In this document: one piece after another, positions 46,081 through 60,928 of the stretch | How the letters are laid out: each line of letters begins with the position of its first letter | How positions within the stretch are numbered: position 1 is the stretch's first letter | DNA from: Phaseolus vulgaris | Lineage: Eukaryota > Streptophyta > Magnoliopsida > Fabales > Fabaceae | Reading direction: 5' to 3' | Assembly: GCF_000499845.2 (NCBI RefSeq) | Contig: NC_023753.2 | Span: forward strand, 620,001 to 684,000 | DNA length: 64,000 nt | The notes under the pieces: model-generated | What the model saw: only the letters and a program-made list of their open reading frames with translations | What the model was told of the DNA's origin: nothing | Databases searched by the model: none | Translations under genes and position numbers: made by a program

Positions 46081-48889
46081 AATGGTAAAATCTACCTTAA
46101 ATACTAAATCCTAAAATTGTATTTAGGTTGATGTTTGACTCTCAATGTTTTTACCCACAACTCCAAAGTTCTGTTTTTGTTCTTCACCATTTTAGGTTTT
46201 ACTTTTTCTTCATTTATTACTTAACTTAAAGCAAACATAAAGTAAGCTGAATGAAAAGACTGAAAATTTTCTCTAATATAAAAAATTTGATTGCATGCAC
46301 TGTACCAGCGCTCATGATGTAAAGAACAATTGGTTTGGTTTAGTTAATTAATTCACCATAACTCCAACGTTGCCCCCAAGGAAACGTAACGTAAGTGCTG
46401 ATATTGATATCTGTGTTTAAAACTTCTAAACCCTAATAATTACAATTAAAACTCGTTTACTTATATCATTCTTGTTTTAATGTGCTTTATTCATCCTCAT
46501 AATTTGAGTCTTTATTTTTATGTATGAATAAACCTCTAACATACTTTCTTTTTTACAAAGTTAAATTCCTATTTATTTAAACAATCATGATAAAGTTTAA
46601 TATTTTTAATATATATTGTTACTGCATCAAACAAAAATCAAATTATTCAATTAAACTATCTAAATGTTGTTTGCTACTTTCAAGTATCATCGACGTGTTT
46701 TGTGGTACTCTTCAATTAATTTATGTATAAAAACTTCAAGTGAAATTTATATCCATGTAATTAATGTTTGCCAACTGCTCATAGGACTTTATGCTGAACA
46801 TAATTATTTTGCTAAAGTTTTTTTTTTAAAGACCTGGTCATAAAGACACATTTTGACTATTTTTTGTCAGTTATTCTAGAAAAGAATAGAAAGGAAAAAT
46901 AAATTTTACTTTGTTGTGAATTAAAATTAGTTTGTATAGAAAAAAGTAAAATTTAAAGAAACTTTTATATATATATATATATAAATATATATCAAGTTAA
47001 TATTTCTAACTTTTATGTTAAACTTTATGAGTTAATTTAAAAAAAATATTTATTCTTTTAAAAAGGAATTATGAAAAACTCTTCTAAATATTCTAAGTTA
47101 TACGAGCAGATAAGGTTTTATGAATATCTTTATTTCCATACTAATTGTTAAAGATAATGAATGTGATGAAAGGGATAAGATTCGGATATTCTCGGCAATT
47201 TTATTCTCTAATTTATTTTGAAAAATATATTAATCATTTTAAAAAATTTAAAATTATCAAAATCAATATATTTTGAAGTTACGTAAAGAGATAATATTAA
47301 AAACTCAGTAGAAAAATTAAATTCATGAGTCACATGTTTCATAAACATCTTAACTTATATATTTTAAATAAAAGGTATTAGTATATATTAGTATACTTTT
47401 ATATGAATAAATTATATATATATATAATATGCTTTTATTCATAAAATATCAATAATATTGTTTCGGTAACACGTGCGCATCATTTATCTTTTAATAAAAT
47501 TCTATAATTTATTTATTTTTTCTATTGAGACAATTGGTAATACAGATGCACGTTGGAGAATGTTAACAAGTTATAAAAATATAACTTTTTTTATTTTAAC
47601 TCGTTTATTAAAAAAATAGTTTCATAGTTTAATATTCGATTAAAAATAAAATTCCATTTCTCTCCCTCTCAAGTAAAAATAAAAACTTTTTTGTGGGCCT
47701 GATCAGCAAATAAAAATCAACCGTCCGATACCAGAAAAATCTAAAGAAAATTTAGATGGACGGTGGATTTGATTTAGGTTAGGAGATAACATTAATTTAG
47801 GTTAGCAAATGATATGAACAAATAAAGAATAGGTATTATAAATATCAAAATCATATGATTTGTTTTTAATTATTTTTTATCTCTAAAATTTATCTTTATT
47901 TAATAATATTTTTAGTGAAAAAATAATAAATACGGTGTTTTTTTTCATCTTTTAAGTTACAGGAAGGAACCCTAAAAACAGCACAGCATAAACTTAAAAC
48001 TGGAATAGTGATCTGAGTAGAACACTCTGCTTTGCATGCATGTGTGAAATCAAATTTGGGGTATGTATATAGTAAGCATTTATTTGATATTGTGACATTG
48101 TATTAAGACAGTTCAACAATGAAGATGTTTCATATTCATGGATTGTTGTTTATAGTAAAGAAATTAGAAGAAAACAGTGTGCATGTATGATCAAAATAAA
48201 GTGATTGAATGAGATAAGCAACAAGTTGGATGGAAGATGGTGATAGTAGAAATTGCATGGATAGATTCTACGTATGCAGTGAAAGTTAGTGGACTGTGTT
48301 GCCTCTATGCAGAGAAAATGGATTGATTCAAAATAAAGTGATAGCAACATGCAGCTAATTCATTGAAATTATCAACAACATTATATGTTTCAATCCAAAA
48401 CTTCTCAATCTGAAAATGTTGTTCCAGATATATCATCAACACTTAAAATATGTATATATCTGCATTATGAATAGCAGGTGAAATGTTTCTCATAAATCAG
48501 GAAATGTTTTGTATGAGAGTAAGACCATCCGGAAAATGTTTTGTTTTATTTATTTAATTCTTTGTTAATAAAAAAAATTGTATAGGTGGATGCGTTGAAG
48601 TAGTGATAGATAAAGTTTTTCTTAGATATGAGATGAGAATGTATGGTTTTTTAAGGTTAGAGACACTGTAGTTGTGTGTTTCGTTTTTCTAGGTTTTGAG
48701 GTAGATGAAGTGGTGTGTTGTTTTATGTTGTTTAGTTTGTTTTTGAAGTCATGTTTTCGATGCGTCTTTTAGATATGGAGATTGAATTCTATTTTCTTGT
48801 ATGAGGGTTGAAATATTCTTTTTTTATCAGCAAGAAAGAATAAATTAATGAGAAAGGTTAATCAAATTCTTATAAAAAAAAGACTAAAT

Positions 48890-49135
48890 ACCTTGGAGGT
48901 GACCCACGACCAAACTTCATTTTAGAGATTAAAAAAATTATTAGTATCTAAATTAATTTTTATTATTGATAAATATTTTATAGATTGGTATCTAATTAGT
49001 TATATATGTTTTAGCTACCAATTATTTATCAATAAACTTTGTTTTAGATTATAGAGTTTGTTTATAAAACTTTATTAACTAATTAAATATCAATCTAAAT
49101 TTATTTATCAATAACACAGAGTTAGCCGATGCTTA
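48890..49135. mobile_element. CACTA-like fold-back MITE remnant
   Basis: Shares TTAGTATCTAAATTAATTTT, AGATTGGTATCTAATTA and TAGCTACCAATTATTTA with the interior of the 764-1142 element. The termini are lost. Confidence 0.5.
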
Positions 49136-49894
49136 TTCCCCGGATACCGTCATTGCTTCTTTTTCGAGAAATGAATCTTAATACAAACGAAGTGAACCTT
49201 AATTTTACAAATAAAATACTACATATATAAAAGTTAGAAAGGAAATTTTGACACAATATTACTAATAGTCATCGAAGAATTTTTATAAACACTTAGAAGT
49301 TTGAAGTTTGAGAAATATTATATAATTTAAGAGATTTAATGAAATGACTTAGTGGTTTCTAAAGCAACTTAATAGTGTTGAAAATATGAAACTATTGAAA
49401 TAAAAATAGTAATGATTGAAGAAATTAAAAACAAAAACCATTACGTGGCAATGAATGAGATTAGACAGAAAATATAAAGTAGTTATGGTTATGCATTGAC
49501 AATTAATAGAGAAGCTAATGATATAAGGGAAAGTTAGAAATGATTCACAAACAAAATAGATTTTGATGAATAATGCAGAAAAAAAATCTTAAATAGATAA
49601 GATAGAAGCATAATTTCAAGGAATTAGTTGAATGTTGCTATCCCCTTTATTTGAGGTTCATTCATTTTCTCTAATGGTGGAAAACCCTTGTTATACATCT
49701 TAGTACGTACATATTCCATGCAATATCCAATGCACATTCATCCTTATAAACTCTTTTGGGATTCATATTGCTACATTTTTTAACCTAAACTTTTCTTAAA
49801 ATATCTTTTCATTGATCAAATTATCACTTCTCTCTTTTAATTTTTTCTCTTATAACATATTTATTTAAGTACTAAAGATACACACAAAAATCAT

Positions 49895-50005
49895 TAAATA
49901 AAAATTAATTTTAAAGATAAAAAATAATTAATCATTATACTGATTAAATTAAATACTATTTTAGAAACTATAAAAAAATTATTCGTATTTAAATTAGTTT
50001 ATATC
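49895..50005. mobile_element. Fold-back MITE fragment next to plastid insert
   Basis: TTTTAGAAACTATAAAAAAA and GTATTTAAATTAGTTTATAT resemble half of the 764-1142 element. It stops abruptly where the chloroplast 16S fragment begins, so the plastid DNA may have inserted into or beside it. Confidence 0.4.
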
Positions 50006-50091
50006 AAAGCGTCTGTAGGTGGCTTTCTAAGTTCGCCGTCAAATCCCAGGACTCAACCCTGGACAGACGGTGGAAACTACCAAGCTGGTGT
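50006..50091 (+). pseudogene. rrn16 fragment: Chloroplast 16S rRNA fragment (nuclear plastid DNA)
   Basis: AAAGCGTCTGTAGGTGGCTT, then GCCGTCAAATCCCAGG, CTCAACCCTGGACAG and GGTGGAAACTACCAAGCTGG match the plastid 16S rRNA sequence as I know it, in one continuous collinear stretch of about 86 bp. Changes such as GTCCGCC to GTTCGCC, CAGGGCT to CAGGACT and ACAGGCGG to ACAGACGG are C-to-T or G-to-A, the usual decay of methylated nuclear insertions. Too short to be functional. Confidence 0.85.
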
Positions 50092-50908
50092 TTTTTTTAA
50101 TTAACAATGAAAAAAATATAAATGGGATATTAGAATATTTTAATCCATATATAAAAACCTTTATGTAAGTATGAGGATATTTATATCAAAAAGTTATATT
50201 AACCTAATTCTATTCTTGCATCTATTATATTGAAACAACACATTAATGAATATATAAGCAATCATTACATATCGAATAAACACTTACTTCAACGTCAAAG
50301 TACATTTTATAAATACACGAGAGTCCGACTTAAGACTGCAAACAGAAAGAAAAAATATCAATTAAAAATAATGTATAAATTATATGTATAATATATTCAT
50401 TACTTAAAAGTAAAGAGGATAAGAACCACATTGGAATGGACATATATCTGCATGAGAATTGATATCTTTCTATTTAGAGAGAAGAAGCAACTCTAATATT
50501 ATTGCAAGCACTATCTTCATTTCGATTTCAAATGGCTCCATAAATATTCAACAATTTTTCCCGTTAACTTTTATTTTTCACACTTTTGATATTATGGTTG
50601 TCCATTAAATGATAAATGATAAAGTAATAATATTATATACGTAATCTCCTTTAACCATTTTAGTCACATATATAATCTTTTCACAGACAAATGGTGGTTT
50701 ATGATTTACTATGATCTATGATTTGCTTTCTGAGAAAGTTAGTGTAAAAAATGATAAATACCTTTTTGTCCTCAAATTTAATTATTTTTTATAGAAATTA
50801 TATATTTAACCAAATTTATAAAAAAGAATGGTTACCTTCATTAATTTGTGGACCTGGTTATAAATCACACTAAGTGTGCATGTATTAGTAAATCAATTAA
50901 ATATGTGT

Positions 50909-51130
50909 AATTATTGAAGATCTCACATCGAATAGAGATAAGACATTTAATGGTATATAACTGAGTGTAAACCTCATCTTATAAACCGTAAATTGTATAA
51001 AATTAAGTTTAAAATTCACCTCTTGATATGATATTAGAGTGATGTAGAGAGTCTATCTTAACAAGAGTTTGTCGGACTTATTAGACTATCATTATCCGAT
51101 CGATATTAAATCACTCATAATTATATAATC
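50909..51130 (+). mobile_element. LTR plus primer-binding site, truncated
   Basis: LTR from TTATTGAAGATCTCACATCG to AAGTTTAAAATTCACCTCTT, followed by TGATATTAGAGTGATG, which resembles the Met-tRNA primer site, then GTCTATCTTAACAAGAGTTT, matching the interior of the 11.7-12.0 kb element. The second LTR is not seen. Confidence 0.6.
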
Positions 51131-52079
51131 TGACCCTCTCCCTATATGAAAAATGTATTGAAAATTAAGTTGAATTCTTTCTTAATATTGATATCTTAAA
51201 GTTTTATAAATGCATTATTTACGATATTTACAATATGAATCTTGTTGAAGAAGTGAAGACCATTAATATATCTTGTGGAGACAAGGTTCTTGATAATGGT
51301 AAGATCAAGCAATAAATCATTTGAACTTGTCCTGATACTCCACATGGGTTACATAAATTCAAAATTCTCAAAACCACATTAAAAAAGTATTTATGTATAA
51401 CTCGACTTCTTATTTATTAAAAAGTAATTCCTAATAAAAATAAAGAGTGGTTAGTCTTTTCCTTTATTAGAAACTTAAATGTAATTAAACTTAAATTCGT
51501 GTAAGCATTTAATTTTAAATTAATAAAAAAATATAATTATATTGTTTTTCTTTATTCTTCATATTCGTAATAGTTTGGTTTTATCAAATGTAACTTTATA
51601 GTAGTTCAGTGCATTTTAAAATAAAATCAAATAAAGTCACGAGAAATAAAATTTAAAATTAAAAAAATTTGTAGAAAAATTCCTTTATAGTTCCATCGTG
51701 ATTCAAAACATCACTTAGTTGGATTTTTTTTACCAAATTACCCAAAAGGAAGATTAGAGAATACTAAAATTCACAAATGCATGAATGATTTTGTATTATT
51801 ATATTTTTTTTTAAATCCATAACATTATACCTATGGATTTCTTCAAAGCAATTAACTAGAAAGTTTTTATTGTTTATGTACTGTTATACCAAAAGATCAA
51901 TTGAAAGGTTATGCGGAAAGGTTAGGCCTAAAGATTAATTACTAAAAATAAATAAATTAAATTAAATTAGTTACTGTAACAAAGTCCATAAAACACACCT
52001 AAAGATGTATGTGTGTGTTTAAAAAATATTAGGTGCAAAAAGAAAAGACTCAAGCAGCCTCTAAGTCAGATAAGAGAGT

Positions 52080-52260
52080 CTTATAAATAGATGTTCAATC
52101 TAAAAGGTAAGTATATTGAATTTATATTATAATTAACTAGTACCAATTCTGACTTTGGCATCGGAGCACCTTTTAGGTACACACACCCATCCCTGAAAGG
52201 AGACTAAGAACTGAGAGATTCAGTTGACCTAACCTAGAGAAGTGAGAGTCTACAAGTCAT
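52080..52260 (+). mobile_element. LTR remnant, GCATCGGAG family, copy A
   Basis: TATAAATAGATGTTCAATCT, GGTAAGTATATTGAATTT, then CTGACTTTGGCATCGGAGCA and TTTTAGGTACACACACC. The same order recurs near 62450-62590. The TATAAATA box followed by a GGTAAGTATA region suggests an LTR promoter and transcript end. Confidence 0.5.
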
Positions 52261-53309
52261 ATCTAGGTCCAAGCCGAAAGCCCAGACCGAGAGGTCCAAG
52301 CCAAAAGAATGTTTGAGTCCGAGAAGCAAGCCCGAGAAGTCAACAACCTCAGAAGATGTTTCTAAGCCCTTGCAAGAATAGTTTACAATGCTACTAATAA
52401 AAAATATCCAAAAACTACAAATTAATAAAAGAATGTACATAAAAATAATATAAATTAAAATACTTTGTAAAGTTAATTATTTTAATTTAACGATATAAAT
52501 ACACTCCTTCACTTTTCTGATTCAGGATATTTTTCTCTTAAATAATTTTATTCATGAATTAAATTTGAGCTACACTTGCCCACCAAATTAGGTAAAGTGT
52601 TTCTTCAAAGTACCAATTTGCTTCCATTTTAATTAACTTGATTGTTATTTTCACCTATATAACTCATTATTAATCAATCGTCAAACTTGGCCACTAATCT
52701 TAAGAAAAATATTTATTGATTGATTTAAATAACCATAGATTATTTTGTAAAATTTAATTATTTTAATGGTTTCGTTGCTATCTAAGATTAGGCTGCTAGA
52801 TCCCAATTTAATGAAAGAAAATTCAAACGTATTTACTTTATTAAGTTTTTATTTGAAATTTTTTTATCATGTTTTTTATATCTTTGGTAAATTTTGAACT
52901 TCCGAAACTGAAAGTTTCTTCCTAATTTTTTTTTTAACTATATAGAGAAAATTAAAAAAAAGAATTTGATGATTAAAAAAGAAATATTATGTTGCTTGTA
53001 TAATCTATAACAAAATTGACTTAGGTTAAGAGATTGAGTTCGACTCTCAAAATTATGATCTAATGAGAAATGATAAAAGAAGACCTTAATTTTTTAATTT
53101 ATTATTTAATTTATTCAATTTTAATAAAATGTTTAATCGGGTCTTACATATAAAAATGTTATTTTTCAAAACTTAATTGAGTATTCAATTTTAAGAAAAT
53201 ACATCGAGATGAACTTTTTATATGATTAAATAAGTATAGTTAATTATATGATTCATCATGATCTATATGTGTGACTATATATGAATACAAATATACGTAT
53301 AATTTTTAA

Positions 53310-53690
53310 AATATAAAACACGGATTTATATATTATATAATTATGAATTATATTAATTGATAAGAAAGATTATGTGTTCAAGTATTATGTTTCGGATTTT
53401 TTTAGTAGAAAGATGACATTTTTTATTGTGATTTAAAAAAAATTGTTGTTTATTTTTATAATTATAATAAAAATTTATACAATAAATTTAAATTTTTATA
53501 AAATTAATCTATTTTTTTAAAATTAAGTTAGAATGATGTTAAAATATTATAAATCTAATAAATATTTTTAGAATTAGATCATTCTATATGTGTCCTATTA
53601 ATATCATACTATTATCTGTGTCCGAATATGTCTTGTGTGTTCGATACATGTTATGGGTTTGAAACAGACACACAGTATTTAAAAGGAGTG
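53310..53690. mobile_element. Decayed copy of the GGACACG TIR family
   Basis: ACGGATTTATATATTATATA and TTATGAATTATATTA match the left interior of the 24.7 kb element; GTGTCCGAATATGTC and GTGTTCGATACATG recall its right end. Termini are eroded. Confidence 0.45.
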
Positions 53691-53827
53691 TATGATACTA
53701 ATGATATATTAATTATTAAAACGGTAGCTTTTTATAATTAATCACAATTTGTAATCGTAGTTTTGTTATTTAAATGTTAAAAGATTGAATTTGTTGTTTA
53801 GAGAGGAAGAAGAAAAGTGAAATTTCA

Positions 53828-56814
53828 ATGGCGGGGATTCAGATGCTACCGTACGGCGACGTCGATTCCAATTTGAGGGCCATGGCCGGCCGCGCCGAGG
53901 GTTTCGGCCGCCACGCCATCGGCGGCCTCAACGGTTCTCTGTATCTCGTCACCACTCTCGCAGGCACACTAACCTATGCTCTTTTTTCTGCATTCAATTT
54001 AATTTAATTCAATTTTGAAAATGTGAATAAACGAATGATTGAATTATTGAATAGAGATGAATGAAAATAAGATAGTGTTGAATTATGGCTATGATGCATG
54101 AATGAATGAATGATTGATTTCAGATGATGGTCCTGGGTCTCTTCGCGAAGGATGTCGTAGAATCGAACCTTTGTGGATTGTTTTTGAGGTTTCTGGTACG
54201 ATTCAGCTGTCGTCGTACCTGAGTGTGTCGTCGTATAAGACAATAGATGGGAGAGGGCAGAGGGTGAAATTGACTGGGAAAGGTTTGAGGCTGAAGGAAT
54301 GTGAGCACATCATCGTGTGCAACCTTGAGTTTGAGGGTGGTAGGGGTCATGATGTTGATGGCATTCAAATCAAGCCAAATTCTAGGCATATATGGATCGA
54401 TCGTTGCACCCTTCGTGATTACGACGATGGCCTTATAGACATCACGAGACAAAGCACCGATATCACTGTATCTAGGTGGGCTCATTCTCTCCATTTTTAA
54501 TTGAATTACAACAGTGATTTGACTTTGTGATGTGAGTAAGGTAAAAGTAAGTCATCTCAGTAGTTGATGAGAAGGTTAATAGGTGATGTTTTGTTATACA
54601 TGTGCGTGTAATATCATTGGTGGATATGCTTTGTTATGCATTTGCATCTAATATCGAACCTGCTCCAAGTATATAGTTTGTGATTCATGATATAAAAAAT
54701 GATATTTTTGTCATGTCATGAAAAAACTAAAAATTTAGAGACAAATTTGTCAATGTATCACTTCTCATGTAATATTGTGGGAAATGATATTTTGAAAATT
54801 CCTTTTCCATCTAGAATCAATCGCTAACCCTTTTATAATAATATAATAATAGTAATATCCGAGTCTGTGAATGATGTTTTGATAAGTAATTGAGTAAGTG
54901 GTGGTCAACTCGTGGTGTAATTAATATTAGTTGTCAATACACTAGTATTAATAGTTATTTCTTTTTTCATTAATGACTGACCCTGTGTTTTGGATTCCCA
55001 TCCCCACAACTCTGAAGCATGTCATTCAAGAAACTATTAGTTGTGTTTTGTGTGTTTTGAAATGACGGTGTAGACAGACTTAGACATGGATCTACTTGCA
55101 TTGAGATTATTTGCCTTATCCTTTGAGTGGAGTTTTTCATTTTGAATGAATTGAACTGCAACAGTGGTTTGTCACGTATTAGACTCTTGGAGAGTGAGTA
55201 AAAGTAAGGTGAGTAATCTCATAAGAAAATTCATGTTTGATTTTGATTTTTCAACACATCCAAGATTTTTATACCATCAATAGTTGATTTTTTCATCAAT
55301 GACTGAAGGTGTGTTTGGATCCTCTTCCACACAATTGGGGCACGTGACTGAAAAAAGCAATTGTTAGTTGCTTTTAGTATGTTTTGACATGGATCATTGA
55401 TGCATTCTCAGACACACAGAGATTACTTACCTTGTTCTTTAGAGAGATTATCTCGATTTAGAGGAGGTGAATCCATTGGTCAAATGTGATGGGTTACTTG
55501 GCTTTGTGGCACTAGGTGTTGCTTTGGGCAGCATGACAAGACCATGCTCATTGGAGCTGATCCGACTCACGTTGGTGATAGATGCATCCGGGTGACCATT
55601 CACCACTGTTTCTTTGATGGAACACGGCAAAGACAACCACGTGTGAGGTTTGGAAAAGTTCATCTGTACAACAATTACACCAGAAACTGGACGGTATATG
55701 CTGTTTGTGCTAGTGTGGAATCCCAGGTGAGCTTGCTGCTATCATCTGTGGATTTTCTTAAAATTTTCTTTGCGTTCTAAGTACTGTGCAAGATTTGAGA
55801 GGTTAATAGCTTTTTTGAAAATCATTTTACAGATATACTCTCAATGTAACATATATGAAGCGGGAACTAAGAAAAAGACTTTTGAATTTTATACAGAGAA
55901 GGTAAAATATTTCTTTTCACTCAAGTTTGCTGCTTTATTGTCATTAAGCATATCACATTGACAAAGTTACTCTGAGGCCGACACTTGAACGCAATTCCTT
56001 AGACTCAGTGTTGATCTTCAGTTAAAATTAGTTTCATCCCTGTAGCTCACACATGTCATCATTATATACGAAGTGAAGCTCTATTTTGGCTTTGTGTGAT
56101 CTATGTAACGGACTTCAACTAGTAAACAAGACTATTGTTGCTTTCATTATAGTATCTCTGATTTTGAGTGATGAATATTTAGTGCAGTTATGGTTTAAGT
56201 CCAGAAACGTGAATCATTGAGAGTGCTTCTTGAAATATTCAATCTTTGTTTTGTGACCCGGTCTTAGGTGAACCCTCTTGGAAAACAGATTTTTAAAACA
56301 ACTTTTAAAAGAAACCTTTATGTTTGAGATCATTAACATGACTATGGGATATGAAGTTGATTCAAAATGCAAAAGACACTTAAACAACTCTATCCTAACT
56401 AAGACAACAAAATACACACTCCATATGACAGCATCCCTACTCTTATATCTTCAAGCTTATTTTCTTCATCAAACACTTCTTCATCAAGCATAAAAGTTGA
56501 GTAGGATCTTCAAAGATCTTCAACAATTATACCCCGCCCAATGGCTACTAATGGTTGTTATAAAAATGTTTCCCTAGGCGGCAGATAAGGAAGAGCAAAA
56601 GTCAGGCTCCATAGTATCAGAAGGAGACATACTTTTGAATGGTGCTCAGCCATGCTTGGTTACACAAAACAGAGAAGTGGCCATGTTCCATCCTAGCGAA
56701 TATTACTCGACATGGACAATGGAAGCAGCTGCGCATTCTCTCAGAGAGGTCCTCCAATTGTGTACAGGTTGGCAATCCATTTGTAGGCCAGTAGATCGTA
56801 TGGTCCTTAATTAG
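53828..56814 (+). CDS. Pectate lyase-family protein (PL1), 5 exons
   Basis: Exons 53828-53963, 54124-54475, 55516-55726, 55833-55901 and 56578-56814 give 334 residues in consistent phase. Pectate lyases cleave de-esterified homogalacturonan by Ca-dependent beta-elimination during cell-wall remodelling. Family blocks are YKTIDGRGQRVKLTGKGL (83-100), GHDVDGIQIKP (120-130), HIWIDRCTLRDYDDGLIDI (134-152), HDKTMLIGAD (169-178) and VTIHHCFFDGTRQRQPRVRF (189-208), whose RQPRVR matches the R-x-P-R-x-R type catalytic-Arg motif. The parallel beta-helix core is thus complete. There is no N-terminal signal peptide (MAGIQMLPYGDVDSN), unlike the secreted roughly 400-residue pectate lyases, so cell-wall export is uncertain. 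It resembles the short plant subclass that includes At3g55140 and At1g30350. Intron 1 starts with GC instead of GT (CAG|GCACAC). That junction is chosen because it preserves the conserved LYLVTTLADDGPGSL reading. Confidence 0.9.
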
Positions 56815-59070
56815 GATTCATTGCATGGGCACACCTTCATATCAAACACATTTAAGAACGAAGGTTTAATTTTTCCTTTATTTAATTCGAGTTGTACTAA
56901 CATATTGTTGTATTCCGTAAACATAGTCAATTTTGTGGTTCTGACACTTTTCGATTTGGTATTTATATCTGTCCCCAGTCATAATTTTCATTGTCAGGAG
57001 TTATTTTTATTCATGTTTGAAATTTAATAATTTTACTTTTGAAGTATATAGATGTGGTGACCAAGCAAGAAAATTATTTACACCTCGTATGAAATTTACA
57101 TTGTTTCAGTTCTTGTCTTTGACTGTTCTTAAAGTATGAGGCATGAAAACAAGGTCACGTTTTCTTAGTTGATGATTTCAAATGGATACATTAGCCTTTT
57201 TTTTTCCGAGTTGAGGGCACTGAAATTAGTCATAAATTGAAACTTAGTAAGCTAATTAATTGATTGTAAAGTGGCTACTGATTGATATGTCTCGAATTAC
57301 ATTACCATAACTTAAAATTCGGTGGATGTGTTGAAATAAATTATCACAAAATATTTTAACTTTACTCATTTTAAAACTTCTTTTATTAAATAAAGGAGGT
57401 AATGTATATGAGTTTATACTTTAAATTTGATCATTTTATATTGTAAAGAAACAAAATATATAATAAGTTCCTTGTGAAGTTCACAGGGAAATACTTTGGT
57501 CCAGGAAGAGTGTTGGTTATGGAGTTCACATGCAAAGAATTTGGACTAACTATGATAACAAAATGAGATTTAAAAATATTAGTAGTTGGGGTTTGTGTAC
57601 ACTTCTTGATTGGAATGTGATCATTGCCTGGACCACTGCACTTTTGGCCCACTTCTTAGATTACATGAGTGCACATTTTATTTATTATTTTTAAATTTCA
57701 TTTAACAATGTCAAAGTGATGAACAAAAATTATTTACTTTCAGAGGTTTTGGACAAAATTTTACACAAGGTTTTGTAGTAGGAAAAAGTCCAGCTTCTAA
57801 TGCAAACTAAATTAACTTACCTACTTTAACTTTAAATAAGTTAAATATAGTGTTTATTAATTAAGAAAAGTGAATGAGTTAATTTTAACTTGCTTTCGAA
57901 AAACAAGTTGATTTTTAACTTATATACAAAATCCAATTCATTTTACCTTTTCTATATTTTTCATTCTACAAATATTCACGGGAAAAAATCAAATAAATGT
58001 ATATGGCAAATTTTATCTAAATATGGTGGGATTATATTGTGAAACAGGAAACACTCCCCCTTCACCAAAATGAAAGAATAGCATTACTAAATGTGTGTCA
58101 TGGAGGAAGTAAATTAAATTGGTTGCACAATTCTTTGATAAGGTATGTCTAAAGAGATTAAAAAGAAGAAAATCAAGTAAATGAGGGTTATATTACATGC
58201 ACAAGTTATATGATATTTATCTTTTGATACTGCGTATTTGATATTTTTTTAAGTTAATATTTTTCTTAATAATAAACAAAAAAAATAACTCCAAAAAGAA
58301 GATCAAGTGGCTAAAAGCTTGTATAAGACGATTTTCGTGTATATTCATTTTTATTGATTTAAAAATTTCACGGTTTAAATTTTTTAATAAATAGCTTGTT
58401 TAAGGATATAACAGTGTGAAGCTTAAATTTCAAAAAATTCAAGTTTGACAAATACATAGTATATCCTTTCGAAAAAACAAAAGAATATTTAAGTTCTTTC
58501 TGATAAGCTAAAAAAATCACTTTCGATAGTAAGCATTAAAAATTCCATTATAACTTTAATTTAAATAATTTTAAAATAACTATCACGCAATGTATTTGAG
58601 TTTGGTTTTAAGACTAAATTTCTTGGTTTATTATGTTCAAACCTCATATCTTAAAGTATGTCTAGGTTCTCTAATCATTAGATAAACTCATTAAAGAATA
58701 AAAGGGATGACTGATTATATTCAAAGCAAACTCATAGAAAAATCTTGAAAATAAGCCATTTGAACCTGGCTATGAGATAAACATAATAATTCTGCAGGTC
58801 AAATGCAAATGGTCTGTGCAAACATTTCTCGAAATAAACGTGTATGTAAAGGTTGATTAAAAGAATCCGCAAAAAATGTAATGCATCAATTTTGAACGAA
58901 AACTAACAATGCGCAAAAATGCTAGTAGCTTCAAGAAACCCAACAAGAATTTTAAGATAGGCAATAATAAATAGAAACTCCAACATGAAACTACAAATCT
59001 GAGAGGTATCAAAACTGGTCAAGTATAAAGGAGGTAAACGTTAAATTGATCACTAAGATTTGCTTAAATA
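56815..59070. other. Intergenic DNA between pectate lyase and L35 genes
   Basis: Contains the 3' UTRs of both convergent genes. Otherwise AT-rich, with no gene or repeat that I can name. Confidence 0.6.
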
Positions 59071-60567
<1,497 letters not shown>

Positions 60568-60613
60568 TGCTACACTTCCGCGAGCTTCTGATACGGCTGC
60601 GACTCTTCGTTGC

Positions 60614-60621
60614 AAACCCTA
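60614..60621 (-). promoter_or_regulatory. telo-box in RPL35 leader
   Basis: AAACCCTA on the plus strand (TAGGGTTT on the gene strand), about 47 bp upstream of the start codon. Telo-boxes are typical of plant ribosomal-protein promoters. Confidence 0.65.
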
Positions 60622-60720
60622 GTGTTAAATAAAAGAGACGAAGCTCGAAATTAGGGTTCTTTCAGTAATATAGAGTGCTGTTTCGGGTTTGGTCCGTGGG
60701 GTTTTAAACGGGCCGAAGGT

Positions 60721-60928
60721 TTTCTCTTGGGTTGAATTAAGGAGTTTTCTTCCTGCACCCCAAGAAATGGCTTCCTCCACCCCATTATTTTCTCTTGGGT
60801 TGAATTAAAGGGTTTTCTTCCTGCACCCCGAGAAATGGCTTCCTCCACCCCATTATTTTCTCTTGGGTTGAATTAAGGGGTTTTCTTCCTGCACCCCGAG
60901 AAATAGCTTCCTCCACCCCATTATTTTC
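60721..60928. repeat. 68-bp tandem repeat, three units
   Basis: Units begin near 60721, 60789 and 60857. Each contains CTCTTGGGTTGAATTAA (host flank) followed by GTTTTCTTCCTGCACCCC (MITE end) and CTTCCTCCACCCCATTATTT. The third unit runs into the body of the MITE. Confidence 0.9.

Larger units (their letters stand above)
43335..53827. other. Long AT-rich gene-free interval
   Basis: About 10.5 kb without a gene I can support. It holds the displaced upstream block (45682-45945), LTR remnants (45968-46080, 50909-51130, 52080-52260), fold-back MITE remnants (48890-49135, 49895-50005), a chloroplast 16S fragment (50006-50091), a small hairpin near 47715-47775 (ACCGTCC/GGACGGT around ATCTAAA/TTTAGAT) and a decayed TIR element (about 53310-53690). 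Confidence 0.65.
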
